The notes: a model not told the origin generated them from the sequence alone. Positions 1 to 13,008 are shown, counted from the first letter of the stretch. The stretch is DNA of 64,000 nt from Cephalotus follicularis (GCA_001972305.1 BDDD01000114.1:453271-517270); one strand, 5' to 3'. Numbers and translations: made by a program.

Positions 1-2824
1 ACGGTTTGGTAGAATCATAACTACTCATAACTATACATATATTTTTTGGACCGAAGCTTTTTTAACTTTTGTTAATGGACGTTGATTTTTTTTTATTTTC
101 ATGAATTGGACATACAAAGAGAAAAAAATAATAATGATCTGTAAAAGTTTATTTGATATGTTATACTAGAAGAATAAAGACTAAATATCTATATTCATGT
201 TTTATTATTATTTTTTTACTATTTGACTCTTAATGACGCAGTATTGTCAGTATTGTCGTTAATGGTTATACTATATGTCTTTTTGTCTTTTTAGTTAAGT
301 TTATTTGAAGTGATTCTATTATTAATTTTTGCTTATCTTATAATCTATTAGATGCATTTCTTTAACTTTAACACACCTTAATTATGTGCAATATTTATTT
401 CCAAAAAATAAATTCATACACAATAATTTCTTATCAAAAGTTATTGGTTATAACTTTTGAAACAAACGATAACTTTAATCTTCGTTCGCAAACGTTATCA
501 TCTTTATCACAATAATGTGGTCTTGATTTTAATCGTAAATACTTAATATATGTGTGATGTCAAAGCATCTATGTGCATGTTATCAAAGATAAAACAAAGC
601 AATAGATTAAAGATAAATAAAATGGGCAAGTACAAAAACCTGGAAAGAATACAAAAGAAGAAAATAGAAAGAAAGGGAGTGAAGTGAGTTTGTGACAAAG
701 ACGAAAAGAAAAGAAAAAAATAAAACAATTAATTATTAGTTGAATAAAATTAAATTTTGATAACATAAATTGTTTAACTCGATTGTAATTTTGGTTGAAT
801 AATTTATGCATTGTTCATTTATTCACGTCTAAATTTCATATTTCTTATAAACTTTGTAACGCCTAACATTTATATTTGATATACAAAAGTATCAATTTGA
901 ATATTCAAATCTGAACTAAAAAATAGATCAATTTAAAAACCAAATTATATAAATTAGATTAATTAAAGACCAAATCGATATTTTTTAACTCATAAAAATC
1001 AAGATTTTTATACGTAAATAAACATAAATTCACTTCAATTATCATGTAATTTTTAAATCAATATCAAATTTATCTATTTTTTAAACAAAAATATCAATTT
1101 AGTTATCCATTAAATTTATCAATTTTTTAATCTCTACTCCAATAAATTTATGATCCAAACTAATAATTTTACCTATTTGTGAGGAGGGAAACATAAGAAA
1201 CACAATTTGGGGACACAAACACTATTGCCAATCTCCTTTCAGTTTTTATCAATACAAAAAAATTATTTAAGTAGCTACAATAATATATAAAGGTACTGCT
1301 AGTATATAAAAAGGACATGAGAAATTGAAATAATATGGGAAAATGAAAATTAATTTGAGAAAGTTTCAAGCTTGTAATGGTTATCAACTCCGTAAGTCTC
1401 AACTGATGCTCTATATCAAAGCTGAAAAATCAAGAAAACATCACCAAAATGAGAGAAGGAAAGAAAAACCAAACTTTTTTTAAGCAAAAAAAAAAAAAAT
1501 CTTAACCAATTACTTAGGCATCAATGGCATCAACTATCATTTAGTCCTAGCATCTCACAAGAGACCTCGTGAAAAGTTGGAAAAAAAAAGTAGCAAAAAT
1601 GGATAGAAGGTATCGTACATGCACGTAGACCCATTTAAAATTTGGAAAAAAAAAATGGTTATCTACGAGTTAATTTTAACGGATGTGTAATAATTTTATA
1701 GCGGGGGAAAACTCATATACAGGTTTAAACTTTCAAGCAATAAGTCAGGATCCCAAAAAATAAGTCATTTGGATATTTCAACGACTCATTTAACCACTGC
1801 ACAATAAGTTTAGTTATAATTCAGCAGGACATGATTTATAATTTACACCAATAGATTTTCTTAATGTCAAACCTAAATTAGAGCTCCAAAAGAAAATCTA
1901 TTAAAAGAAATAAACTATACCAAGTTCGTCTTGCCAATGTATAAATCATTCTACAAGTAATTGATTTTTAAATTTGATTCAACAATATGAAACACAAAAA
2001 TGAACATTCAATAAAACTAGACTTCCAGGTTCTATCTAGAAGAGTATACCATGGAGTAGTCTTCCCTAGTAAACTATGTTTGTGCTTAAACTGCCAGTGA
2101 TCCCTCATACCATCAATTTCAATTTTTCATAAATCAAAACGAATTCGCATTTTTTATAGGCATTACGCATCGTCAAAATCTATAACATGAACAACAAATG
2201 ATTCAAGAAATAAAAAAGAAAAGAATTCAGTGTTTCATCTGACATATGAGGCTAAAAAAAGAAGAATAGCACATGACAAAACCTTTGCCTGCGGAGCGGA
2301 GAATAAAACGAGGGGAAAAAAAAGGAAAATTTTTCAGATCCTGCAAAGAGGATCCATTGTTAAAGACGAGTCAATGATGTAGAAGTTCCAAGAACAAGAA
2401 TTTTACTATCATAAATATTTCCAAATTGGCTATATATATTCATAAGTGAAAGGCTGTATCTAAAGAAATTTTATTGTTTTTCATGTACCGTGAACATTCC
2501 ATAATTTGTAAACTACGAAGAAAATGAACACTTTAGACAACTTGACTTCCCAATTGTGTTTCATATGAGACCATGACATGCATCATATAGCATCATAAGC
2601 ATATTAAATTTGAGAACATTATAACTCAATTGTAATTTTCATGCCATTATGATTTTATGTCAATCTAAGTAGCATTGGGATTGCTATATGAGGTAACAGA
2701 AAACAAACATTGCATTTCGATTTTGTTCACTCACCATCATGTCTTAAAGTTAGTTGGAGGTTGCCCCGGGTCATAGCATGAAGCAAAAGTAAAATAGCTT
2801 TTGATTGAACTGAATAACTGGAAC

Positions 2825-2830
2825 TTTATT
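2825..2830 (-). terminator. Polyadenylation signal AATAAA of the first CNL
   Basis: The minus strand reads AATAAA about 113 bases beyond the predicted stop at 2943. The same hexamer is conserved at 25732-25737 in the second copy. Confidence 0.45.
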
Positions 2831-2942
2831 TACATTCTGCATCCACAAAAGATGTGATCCAAATCTCTTCGCTGCGTTCCAATTTTCTAATTGATCGTTG
2901 GTGAAGCCTCAATCATTGTTCAAGCATCTTCTATCACATGTT

Positions 2943-5900
2943 CTACAAACAGCGTCCAAAATACCTGTGGTTAAAGCAATGTGTGTTAATTTCAATGCTA
3001 AATTATAGATACATGAGCTTCAGGCTATTGGTCAATGTTCTTGTAGATTGAAGAAATGGCTTTCCATAACGGCTGCAATTTTTAGGTTCCTTCAATCAGT
3101 CATAGATACAATCTGCATGCATTGGCCTTCAAAGATAAGAGGGCCTTAGATGAAGATTAAAGAGTGAGGCATTTTATCAATCACCTACACTGAATTGAGC
3201 TTCCACTCTGTCGTCATAAAAATTTTAGCAACAAATATGAATGAACTGGTCAAAGTTTGTTCTTTTTATAAGATAAGAGATAAGAGACATACCTGGATAA
3301 CTTCTCCTCCTCCTCTGGCTCATAGATGAATGTTCCGTCTATCTTAACATAAGGGATGTGGCGTATGTTAGGCCAATCTTGTCCTTCATCCCTTTTGCAC
3401 CGTTGTTTTAGCAGAGGACAATTAGAGATACATAGTTGCATAAGTGAGGGAGGCAGGCCGTCCTTTGGAAAGGATGTGAGCTTTGGGCAATCACGGACGT
3501 ACAAATGTTGAAGAGAGGTGAGGTTCCAAGAGCCATTGGAGGAGTATAGGTGTTTCAGATTGGAGAAACCTTCAATGGACAGGCTTGTGAGAGAGGTGGG
3601 CAATACCATTCCTTTCTCCCCCTGTTGAAAGGACACTATGTCTGGACAACAATCACCCCTAACGGAGAGTTTTTTAAGAGAGTTGAGTCTGTGCAAACCC
3701 CAATCCAACAGTGGCTTAACCATGTTGACTTCCCCCCAGACTGTAAGCGATGTCAGATTGGTGGGAAAGCCCTGCTCTGGGAAGGATACGATGCCTGGAC
3801 AATCGATTATCTCCAAGCGTTGAAGAGAGGTGAGGATGTGCATGCCATTGGGCAGAGCTTCTAATTTCTGACAGCCACAGAACTCGAGACGTCTCAAATT
3901 GGCAGTGGGAAACCCTCCTTGTGGGATGGATAAAACACTTCCACAATCCCTTAAATTAAATTCACGGAGAAGGTTGAGGTTGTGTAGGCCCTCAGGTAAG
4001 GATTTAAGATTTTTACAATTTTCAATGTAAATCCTTTCAAGACACGTGTTATTGTGAAACGTCTCCGATATGGACTCCAGCACTGGACAGTCATAAATAA
4101 AAACGCATTTCGCAGGCAACATACCTCTTGATGATAAGCGCTTCAGAGATGGACATTTACCGATACGCAAGTACTCCAGAACAGATGTCGTCGTGTTGAT
4201 ATCCTCTCCCTCATCATCTACTAAGCTCTGCAAATTCTCGCAATGCCTGATATCTAACTTATATAAAGTTGAAAGCGACATGGTCTTGCAAACAAATATG
4301 AGGCTTGGGCAACTCCCAATATTGAGTTCTCTTAGGGACGTGAGGCTATAAAATGCTTCTGGTAATCTCTCTAGCCTCTCAATACCAAATAATGTCAGAG
4401 ACTGAAGTGTGTAAGGCAGCCACGTCCAATTAAACCACTCACAACCACCACCAACCGCCAACTTTTCGAGTGCTTTCAACCCTCCTACGGAACCCTCTGT
4501 TTGGCATGTCAACTTTGAAATCTTTGAAAGAGCCATGTAATTTAAGGAGTTCAAGTCAACCGAACTCTGTGTCACCTCTTCACAACCATAAATCTTTAAG
4601 CTGCATAGCTTTGGAAGGCTGGAAATTGAAACAACTAGCCGTTCACATCCATCAATCACAAGTTCTTCTAACGAAGGTAGATGGTCTGGTAAGTTTCCCG
4701 ACAGCTTGGGGCATCTTAGGATGGAAAGTTTACAAAGACAAGGGAAACATTCCACATTTTCAATGACTGTACAAGCATTCCAGTCCTCCCATGCTTCCAT
4801 ATACTCGAAACACAGAGTCTCTAGCGATGGAAAAGGTTTTAAGCAACCATTTCCATAAAATTCAGTTCCAATGCTCTTTACTCCTATCATTTCTTTGATG
4901 ACAAGCTCTTTCAGTGATGATAGTTGCCCAAGGGGTGGCAAACATATGCAATTTCTACAATTCTCTAGTTGTAAGAATTTCATACTAGAGAATGATGAAG
5001 GATCTCCTAACCATGATGGAAATCCGTTACCAGCATAAGATATGATAGTAAGCTTTTTAAGATTTTGATGAGGTTGAAGTTTCCTAAGAACATCGTTTTC
5101 AATTTCTGCTTTTCGAGAATCATCAAATACAGAGCTCCATTTCAATACCACAGCGTCTAGGTCTTTCTTCTCATTCAGGTTGGCCTCCCCTGCATCCTGG
5201 GCGTCAGTCACATTCTCCAAATTTGATATGCAAAGTTCACCACGTAAAAATTTGAAGTTCATTAATTCTTTTATTCTAGATCCTTTATTTTTGCCTAAAA
5301 CAAAATCAGATAATGTTCGAAGCGACTTCAATTCTTTTACTTCTACAGGCATCTCTGTTAACGAATTGACATCTGTAATATCAAGATGGCCTAGATTGAT
5401 CCAATTCCCCATTTTCGTAGGAAACTTTCGAAAACGGTAGCAACCTCTTAATAACAAACTCTGCAAGTTGTATAAAGAACTTGTTGTTTCGGGTAAACTT
5501 CTTACCTTGGTCTCTGAAAGGTCAAAATACCTTAGATGTTTCAAACCTCCTATTGAATTGGGAAGCTCAGTGATGTTCGTATATCCACTGAAAGATAGCA
5601 CCCTTAACTTTGGCAATTTTGGCAACAAATTGAAAATAACAAAAGTTATGCAACCACGTTGATATTCATTAGCTGGGAGTGGCAGGAATGTCCTTAAACT
5701 CTTCACTTCCTGGAAGGCCTCAAATTTTGTGATGCCATCATAATCGCCACGAATATAAGAGGAATGGCGAGCCCTCCTACATATTTTAGGTGGGTTAGTC
5801 GTCCTCAAATCATCCTCCAAGTGGAAACATATCTCTCCTGCAACCGATTGTGCCAAGTCATTTACAAGATCATGCATCACAAACGACCCTCCGTGGCTGC

Positions 5901-7371
5901 TTGATGCTTGGAAAATAGACCTCGACAATAGCTCACGAAAATACTCTCCACCCAACTCTTCCATTTGCTTATTCCCTTCATTTTGCCAAATCAAACCTTC
6001 TGCCATCCATAGAGGAACCAGCTCTTCCTCCTTAAATTCATAATCCTTTGGGAAAATGGCACAGTAGGCAAAGCACCTCTTCAAATGGGAAGGAAGATGG
6101 AAATAGCTCAGTCTTAACACCGGGAGAATTTCACTTTCCTTGTCTGATATGTTCCATATCTTGCTATCCAGTATATCTTCCCACTCCTCCCTCAGTTTAC
6201 AACGTAAAAGGCCGCCAAGAGTTCTCGCTGCCAAAGGCAAGCCACGGCACTTGGCAACAATTTTGTCACGAATCGTTTCCAGGTTGGAATATGCAGCAAT
6301 ATCCCGATCCTCGAATGCATGTTTCACAAACACGAACCAGCAATCATCATTTGATAAAGGTTTTAGCTCATAATATTCAATCGGGCCCATCAATCGTGCA
6401 ACTTTTGCCTCGCGTGTTGTCACAATTATTCTACTTCCTGGTGCTCCAGCCGCAAAAGGGGACTTCAGGGCTTCCCATAATCCACACTCGGTATTCCATA
6501 CATCATCCAGAATGAGCAAAAACTTCTTCCTAGTTAAGGCATCTCTCAGTTTGAGTTGAACTTGATTCAAGTCTTTTGGATCATCATGGTTTTGGGAAGT
6601 GACTGACCCAAGAATTGCCTTTGTTAGTCTAATAACGTCAAAATCATCGGACACACAAACCCATGCTTTTGAATCAAATCCCTGCACTGCCTCATCATTG
6701 TAAACAAGCCTAGCGAGTGTTGTCTTGCCCAGGCCTCCCATGCCAACGATGGATACTACACGGAAATTGGCACCGCCAGCTTCATCCCTCAACAGCAAAT
6801 CAATAACCTTCTTTTTATCATCGTCCCTCCCATAGACTTGAGGTTCTGTTGGCAAACATGTGGTAGGCGGTCTTTGCCATCTAAGAGTAGATCCAGACGA
6901 TGTTCCTCCGCCTATATTTTGCAATCCAAGTTGGGTATTTCGCTTAGAGATTTCTTCTAAGCGGGCAGTGACTTCTTCTATCTTGGACCCCATACTATCA
7001 TTGAGCTTAACAGCACTTGGACTCCAACTGCTGACACAAGAAGGGACAAGAAGACTCTGCAACTTACTACTGCTGGCCCGTTGGCGATCCGCCTTCAACC
7101 CGCGGGCCAAAGCATCGGTGGCGAACTCGTCCAGGATGTCGTCAGCATCGTAAGCCAAGTCTCTGAGGTCGTCGAGCCACATCTTGACTCCCCTGTCGGT
7201 CAGTTGCTTATCTTCTGCGTCTCCAAGCACTGCCTCAATTGTTAACAACGTTTTCTTCAACTTGTCCAGCTTCTTCTCAAGTCCTTCACGGCGTGCAAAG
7301 TTGAGCAACTCAGGAGAGATCAACCTATCAAATAGGACTTGAAGGAAAGCAGAAAGGACAAGCTCTGCCAT
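2943..7371 (-). CDS. CC-NB-ARC-LRR disease resistance protein (RPP13-like protein 1 type), intact
   Basis: This is an intracellular immune receptor (CNL): a nucleotide-dependent switch that recognises pathogen effectors and triggers defence. From ATG 7371 the first exon runs in one open frame to 3293. Residues 1-150 form the Rx-type coiled-coil domain, with an EDVID-like stretch near residues 73-84. NB-ARC follows: P-loop GMGGLGKTT at 210-218, kinase-2 LLILDDVW at 285-292, GSRIIVTTR (RNBS-B) near 312-320, GLPLA at 377-381, CFAYCAIFPKDY (RNBS-D) near 433-444, MHDL at 499-502. About 800 residues of LRRs follow. The frame could read to 3250, but AG/GTATGT at 3293/3292 is a strong donor. An acceptor at 2965 would add a short last exon (2943-2964) ending YFGRCL-stop, giving 1366 residues; the unspliced reading gives 1373. 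The W in LDDVW and the MHD motif are intact, so a functional switch is expected. Which pathogen it recognises cannot be inferred. Confidence 0.93.
2965..3292 (-). other. Predicted intron near the 3' end of the CNL gene
   Basis: On the minus strand the donor is CCAG/GTATGTCTC and the acceptor is ACCACAG/GTATTTTGG. Splicing keeps the frame (AG+G = Arg) and gives a six-residue tail, YFGRCL, before TAG. The same donor and acceptor are preserved in the duplicated copy at 26211 and 25862. This is a prediction; no transcript was seen. Confidence 0.65.
6715..6750 (-). promoter_or_regulatory. P-loop coding segment, candidate miR482/2118 target
   Basis: The codons for the P-loop GMGGLGKTT lie here. 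In many plants the miR482/miR2118 family cleaves NLR mRNAs at exactly this conserved stretch and starts phased siRNA production. The match is inferred from the conserved motif; no miRNA gene was seen in the window. The homologous segment in copy 2 is near 31295-31330. Confidence 0.35.
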
Positions 7372-7560
7372 GGTTACGAGTCAAGAAAGAAGGGGAAATG
7401 GGGATGATCAAGCAAGGAAATCAAAGGAGAGCAAAGCAACGGAAGTGGGTTGTCTATGTGAAAGCCTTGAATGATTAGATGAAAGTTGATTACTTACAAT
7501 GATCTAGAAGGACAAATAATGATCGCTTTCACTTGGTGGAGTCCACTCGTTTTGTAAAAT
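7372..7560 (-). promoter_or_regulatory. 5' leader and proximal promoter of the first CNL
   Basis: About 190 bases upstream of the ATG are shared with copy 2 (31959-32140) before homology stops, so part of the promoter was duplicated with the gene. I could not pick a TATA box with confidence. Confidence 0.45.
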
Positions 7561-8420
7561 ACGGAAAATTGCTAATAAAGTTATATTTTGAGAAACGAAA
7601 AGAGAAGGTTAGTACTTTTCCACACAGAATGTTTGAATTAGGAACAATTACAGATAATTACCGAGGCAAGCATTCTCTATAATCAAGACCTTGTATTTGT
7701 AGATAATTACAGATACCTTCTTACATTAAATTTCGGTTTAAATAATAAATAAAAAGATTAATATACCCTCTAATAATTAACCACATCATCAACAATTGAT
7801 CAAGGGCACCACTTCATTTCTCTCTCTCTTCGTCTCTTCCTCTCACCCTCTTTTTCTCCCAACACAAAAACTCTTCTAAATACCACTCCATCTCTCTCTC
7901 TCTCTCTTTCTATTGCCAGAGAAACCATTGACAATTTTCCTTTTTTTGTTTTCAAATATTTGAGGAGACTTGTGGTGCTGGTTATTGGAGGTGGCAAGGG
8001 CTGATTGTGGGTGTTTTGATTAGTGGGCGTATGGTTGCTTTTTTGGAAGGGGGAGCTGGTTGTTTGAGTTTGTTTACAGTGATGAGTTAACTGTGCCGGT
8101 GTTTTTGAAGTGGGAATGGTGGAGATGTTTGGTGCTGGTGCTGGTGCTGGTTGTGGTGGGTTTTGCGAGAAGTTTTGATGCGGTTTTGATTTACAGTGAA
8201 GTTGTGGTTTGATTTTTCTATCGTGGGATTTGTTGAAAAGGTATTTTGATGCAGAGGAGCAGAGGATCTTGTATAGGTGGTTTGGGTTTGGACCAGTAGT
8301 GGGTAGTTTTGGCTTTGGAGGGTTGAAAGGGTAATATGGGTGTGGCGTAGTCGGTGTAGGGGTCACAGGTTGGTGGTTTGAAGGTGGAGATAGTGGTTGT
8401 GTAGGGTGTTTGTTTTTTAT

Positions 8421-8452
<32 letters not shown>

Positions 8453-9050
8453 GTAAATGTCAAAACTCCTGTTAACAATCTCCTCCTCTCCTACAATGTC
8501 TTTTCTTTTTTTTTTCTTTTTTTTTTCTTTTTTTTTTGTATTGAAGTTCAGGCAGTGTATAAGTGTGAGTGAGTTTTGAGGTTGTGGGTTTGGGGGTGAC
8601 AAATTTGGGTTGTTGAGGCTGATCAGGGTGTGTGAGAGTTAGTGTTATGACATTAAAGATTTAGGGGGGTAATTTAGGTATTTTTTTAATTAACAGTTTG
8701 AGTGACATTGATTAACTGATTGTCCTTTTTTGTTAGATGTTTTAATATTATAGAGAGGTTTAAGTAGAATCTTAAAATAGATAAATGAAAATATAGGTCG
8801 AGTAAAGATCATGGAGGAAAAAGTAGTTGTCCCTTTGAATTAAAATATTATGCCTTTAACATTAGTTTATGCATCCCCCGTAATGCTAACAAATGAATTT
8901 TTTTTATTTTTTTATTTTTATTATTATTGTTATAACTTTTTTTTTCTAATTCACCTAAAATTTAACCTCTTCAGTTTTTTCAATTAATTTTTCCTCTTCC
9001 GTTACAAATCTCTAACGATCGATCTTTCATGATAAACTTGATATGGGGAA
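7561..9050. other. Intergenic: TC-rich microsatellites, GT-rich stretch and long T tracts; no supported gene
   Basis: Positions 7815-7915 are rich in CT repeats. 7970-8420 is G/T-rich on the plus strand. Near 8425-8452 and 8505-8540 there are long T runs. A minus-strand open frame at 7800-8366 is Pro/Thr/Asn-rich and merges into repeat-encoded Arg-Glu runs, so I do not call it a gene. The T runs could mark an old retroposed sequence, but no element boundaries were found. Confidence 0.5.
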
Positions 9051-9069
9051 AAATTGCATCATACTGAGA

Positions 9070-9832
9070 AAGACATGTGTCCTCTGTAGGCGTAGTCAAG
9101 TAATCAGGAGTTTTTGAAGTCAGCACGGATACTGGTCAGAGGAGACTTAACAAGCCCTGGAAGTGTCGAGGAACTCACCATTAATGATATTGTGGAATCT
9201 ACTCTCCTCGGCATAAGTGCCGAGGACCTTTTCCTCGGCAGTTTGGCAGAGGACCAACTATATCAGGCGCCAACCTTAGGAGAAGTCATGAAACTTGAAG
9301 ATCCTGCAGGGGAAAAGAAGCAAGAGTTCCCGTCCTCGGCAGCTGTATTGCAGAGAACCCACTCTTCATCTATGGAATGAGGCCTCAAAACCAGCCTACA
9401 TATCAGGGATTTGCCTTCATCCAAATATAGAAGATAAGATACAGTCAATTACCTACAGAGAAAGCAGCTATGAATCAGGTGGAGATAAGGGAAATGACCG
9501 ACATCCTCGGCATTTCCTTAGGGGATACATATCACCTCCGCATTTCACGCTCAGACAGTTACAAACCAACATTATAAATACAAGAATCAAACACATATCT
9601 CAGGTCGGCCATTTTTACTCTAAAAGAGCCCTGTTTTCACTGTGCAAAGGTCTAACTTGAGCGTCAGAGTGTCCCCGAGAGAACAACCTTCTGGACCTTC
9701 AACGTATTTGCTCCTCTGTGCAGGGAAAGCTTTAACAGTTGTCTTCTACCTTCTCCTCGGAGCATAATAGCAGCGTTTCCTTAAACAAATCAAGCCCTTA
9801 CACGTGGGGTACTGTTGAGGAAATGATTTTTG
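9070..9832 (+). mobile_element. LTR-like fragment of a Ty3/gypsy element (plus orientation)
   Basis: It contains repeated CCTCGGCA-type motifs, an ATAAATAC box near 9572, and a stretch with GCGTCAGAGTGTCCCCG near 9661-9677. The last is the plus-strand equivalent of the GTATCGGAGTGTCCCC stretch in the minus-oriented LTR at 20185-20589. It therefore looks like the U3-R-U5 of a related but different gypsy element in the opposite direction. Exact ends are not clear. The 295 bases that follow (9833-10127) are AT-rich with no recognisable feature. Confidence 0.5.
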
Positions 9833-10127
9833 TATCAACAAAACTAAATAATTATTTGATTGTAATGTGAATATACAAAACAATTAGACTAATTTGTGCA
9901 TGTGGGAATTTGAATTTTGTTGCTAAGAATATCGACTAAATTTCGATCAAGTTTCGAGATATAGGATAATGTTGTTAAAAAATTGGATTATCATTGCCGT
10001 GATGAAGGGCTTAAAGCCTAATAGAGTTTTAATTTAGGATTAATCTTAACAATTAAATATATTGATTGTGTATTAGGATGAATTCACTCTTAACAAAATA
10101 TTATAAAAAACATTATTAATTAAAGAT

Positions 10128-11212
10128 TGTTATAAACTTGTGGGATTAACTCACAATTAAAAATTATACTACAAAGAGAGATTGAGAGAGAATAAGAGAT
10201 TTTCTTATTATGAATTCCTTAATTTCTTCTTAACAATTCATTCTTATTTATAGGAGTTTAGGGGGTTGCTGGAATAGTAATCATGGTTGTTGGAATAGTA
10301 ATTCATACCTAATTTTTGCCTAATTTTTGCCTAATTCTACAATACTCCCCCTTGAATTTTTATTCCATATTACTATGACTGACTCGTTAAAACCTTGTCA
10401 GGAAAAACTCATTGGGATAAAAACCTTTGCAAAGGAAAAAGAGTACAGTCTCCCCCTGAAATAAAACTTCACAAGTTCTGGTACTGTATTAATGAAGATC
10501 TTTAATCTGACACATCCCAATATCATGTCTGAGCTTCTTGAATGTAGTACCTGGTAATGCCTTTGTAAATAAATCCGCTAAATTGTCACTTGATCGGATT
10601 TGTTGTACATCAATATCACCATTTTTCTGAAGCTCATGGGTGTAGAAGAATTTTGGTGAAATATGTTTCGTTCGATCACCCTTGATATATCCTCCTCTGA
10701 GTTATGTGATACAAGCAGCATTATCTTCATATATTACTGTGGGATTATTTCTAATCGAGGATGGTCCACACGATTCTTGTATATGTTGAATCATTGATCT
10801 CAACCATATACATTCTCGACTTGCTTCATGAATTGCAATGATCTCTGAATGATTCTAAGAAGTTACTGTTATTGTCTGTTTTGTTGAACGCCATGATATA
10901 GCAGTGTAACAAAAGGTAAAGACATAATAGGTTTGTGATCTTGCTTTATGTGGATCAGATAAGTATCTCGCATCAGCATATTCAATCAATGTTGATTTTG
11001 TTCCCCTTGGATAAAATAGACCCATATCAGTGCTTCCACGCAGATAGCGCATTATGTGCTTAATCTCATTCTAGTGCCTTCTTATTGGTGTAGAGCTATA
11101 TCTTGCTAGCAAATTAACGAAAAATGCAATATCCAGTCTTGTGCAATTTGCAAGATACAATAGTGCTCCAATTGCGTTAAGATAAGGGACTTCAGGTCCG
11201 AGAATTTCCTGT
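10128..11212 (-). mobile_element. Truncated Ty1/copia retrotransposon: 3' LTR plus RNase H
   Basis: The 3' LTR is 10128-10341 (minus strand TGTAGAATT to TTTATAACA), preceded on the minus strand by a purine tract. Internal sequence encodes the copia RNase H region, for example YLRGSTDMGLFYP and AISWRSTKQT in 10855-11052. Leftward, at 10500-10850, lie degenerate codons for the RNase H C-terminus, nearly the same as those at 32596-32892. Further 5' the RT C-terminus (LARYSSTPIRRHW-like codons near 11060-11110) is cut off near 11212, where gypsy RT sequence starts. The 5' half and 5' LTR are missing. Confidence 0.8.
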
Positions 11213-11214
11213 CC

Positions 11215-11854
11215 TTCTTCTTTAAGCCGAAGAGCATGACTTTATAGTAATACATACCCTTATCTGTGACGAAGGCTGTCTTGTTCTCATCTGGTTCGTA
11301 CATAGGAATTTGATTGTAGCCAGAGTAAGTATCCAAGAAGTTCAACATTCTGTAACTGGAGGTTGCATCCACCATTGATCAATCTTCATGAGGGTGAAGT
11401 GGTTTTTTGGACAAGTTTTGTTGAGGTATGTGAAGTCTATGCACATCCTCCACTTGTCATTTGCCTTCTTGACTAGTGCCGGGTTAGCCAGCCAGCCAGA
11501 GTATTGCACTTCCTTTATAAACCCCGCTTGCAATAGCTTATTCACTTCATCTGCTATCACCTGTTGCCTCTCGGGGGCGAAATTTCTCTTTTTTTGTTTG
11601 GTCGAAGGCCGCATTGGATCCACACTTAGCTTGTACACCATTACCTCTAGGCTAATCCCTGGGACCTCCTCTGCTGACCAGGCTAATACATCTATGTTGT
11701 TTTTTAGGAATGTTATTAGTTCATCTTTCTCCACCTCTCCAAGTTGGGAGCCAACCTGAAAAACTTTCTCTGCATTGCCTTCCTCCAAAGGCACCTGCAC
11801 GACATCCTCCACGAGCTGTGGACGCTCAAGCTCCAATTCTCCTCTGAGCTCCAC
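11215..11854 (-). pseudogene. Gypsy reverse transcriptase fragment (frameshifted)
   Basis: The minus-strand reading contains the linker upstream of RT (LITFLKNNIDVLAWS) and early RT blocks (EVQYSGWLANPALVKK, KWRMCIDFTYLNKTCPK). After codons for KIDQ near 11374 the frame is lost, apparently through one missing base, and continues in another frame as VDATSSYRMLNFLDTYSGY and YYKVMLFGLKK. It stops at the copia junction near 11213, before the catalytic YxDD block. It cannot encode a working enzyme. Confidence 0.85.
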
Positions 11855-12211
11855 GTTAGCTATGGGAAGGGCTTTTCCCTTCCCCTTGTCCTTTATGACA
11901 GTCTGGTAGCACTGCCTGGTAACTTGCTAGTCTCCTCTGACTACCCCCACACCAAACCTGGTCAGGAATTTTACCAATAAGTGCCTTATCGACACTATTG
12001 CATCCATTAAGTTCAATCCTGGTCGCCCAATTATAGCATTGTACGGGCTTGGTATATCAACCACCAGGAAGGTCATTTATACCTGGGTTTGGCGGGGGGT
12101 TGTGCCTGCAACAACTGACAAATCGATGGATCCCAGAGGATGGATCATCTCTCCCGCAAAGCCTACCAGAGGAGTCTTCACTGGCCTTAGCTGGTCCATC
12201 GAAATCCTCAG

Positions 12212-12418
12212 CTAATCAAATGCATGTTTGTAGAGGATATCTGTCGAGCTCCCATTGTCAATGAGGATTCTCCTGATAATGAATAATTCCACTTGAAGAG
12301 TTACTACCAATGGATCATCGTAAGGGAGACGTACTCCCTCATAGTCCGCCAATGAGAAGGATATTACCTTATCTTCTCCACCAGACTTCAACCTTTTGCT
12401 ATGTGTATATTGTTTCAT
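12212..12418 (-). pseudogene. Gypsy aspartic protease fragment
   Basis: The frame contains ILIDNGSSTDIL, matching the retropepsin active-site loop (normally D-[ST/N]-G-S-S) found in this class of plant gypsy polyproteins. It lies between gag and RT of the same minus-strand element, as expected. Stops on both sides show decay. Confidence 0.75.
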
Positions 12419-13008
12419 GGCAAAGGCCTGTCTAGCATAGGCTTTTTTAGCCCTGCTATAATCGCCACCAGATGCGACCCTTCTAGAGATAGTGTTTATT
12501 ACACCCCTGGGCTACTGCTCATTTTCCTGCTGCGAAGCTTGTTCTCTGCGCTCCCTTCTTTCTTGGGGAGCATCCCTGTCAACATACTTCCGTAGATGAC
12601 CTTTTTGAATCAGGTCTTCTATTTAATTGTTCAAGTATCTGCACTCTTCCGTATCATGTCCAAGATCATGATGGTATCGACAATACTTATTTGCGTCCCT
12701 CTTCTCTGTCGGGGATCTCAATGGTGCTGGCTACTGGATAAGGACCTTGTCCTTCTCCACCGCCAGTATCTAGGTTCACGTCTCCAAGAGAGGGGCGAAA
12801 TTGTTGTAAGTGGGGATTGGTGCCCCCATTTTTGGCGACTCCTCCCTCCTAGAGAGCTTGTGTCTCAGGTCATCCTTTGTGAGCTTTGACCTTCCCTTTC
12901 TCTTTTGCTTCTTCCCGAAGCACTTCGTGAGTGCTCCTCTTTCTCCACCTGATCATCCGACCAGGAAGTCTTTTGCTTCCTAGCTGCCATAGCCTCCTCT
13001 ACGTTCAC

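Larger units (their letters stand above)
1..7560. repeat. Segmental duplication, copy 1 (carries the intact CNL gene)
   Basis: The whole block, including the non-coding 3' flank at 1-2940, matches 22930-32140 with scattered substitutions and small indels. Homology includes about 190 bases upstream of the CNL start and is lost near 7560 versus 32140. The copies are in the same orientation, about 23-24.6 kb apart. Copy 2 is longer mainly because of its internal 1590-bp duplication. The left end may extend beyond the window. Apart from the CNL gene, positions 1-2824 hold only AT-rich non-coding sequence; I see no gene there. Confidence 0.92.

Noticed and set aside
3550..7153. Plus-strand open frames of 60-155 codons across the first CNL
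   Set aside because: They are antisense shadows of the conserved NLR frame and recur at the same places in copy 2.
7800..8366. Minus-strand 188-codon Pro/Thr/Asn-rich frame
   Set aside because: Low complexity, ends in microsatellite-encoded Arg-Glu runs, and shows no domain or conserved motif.
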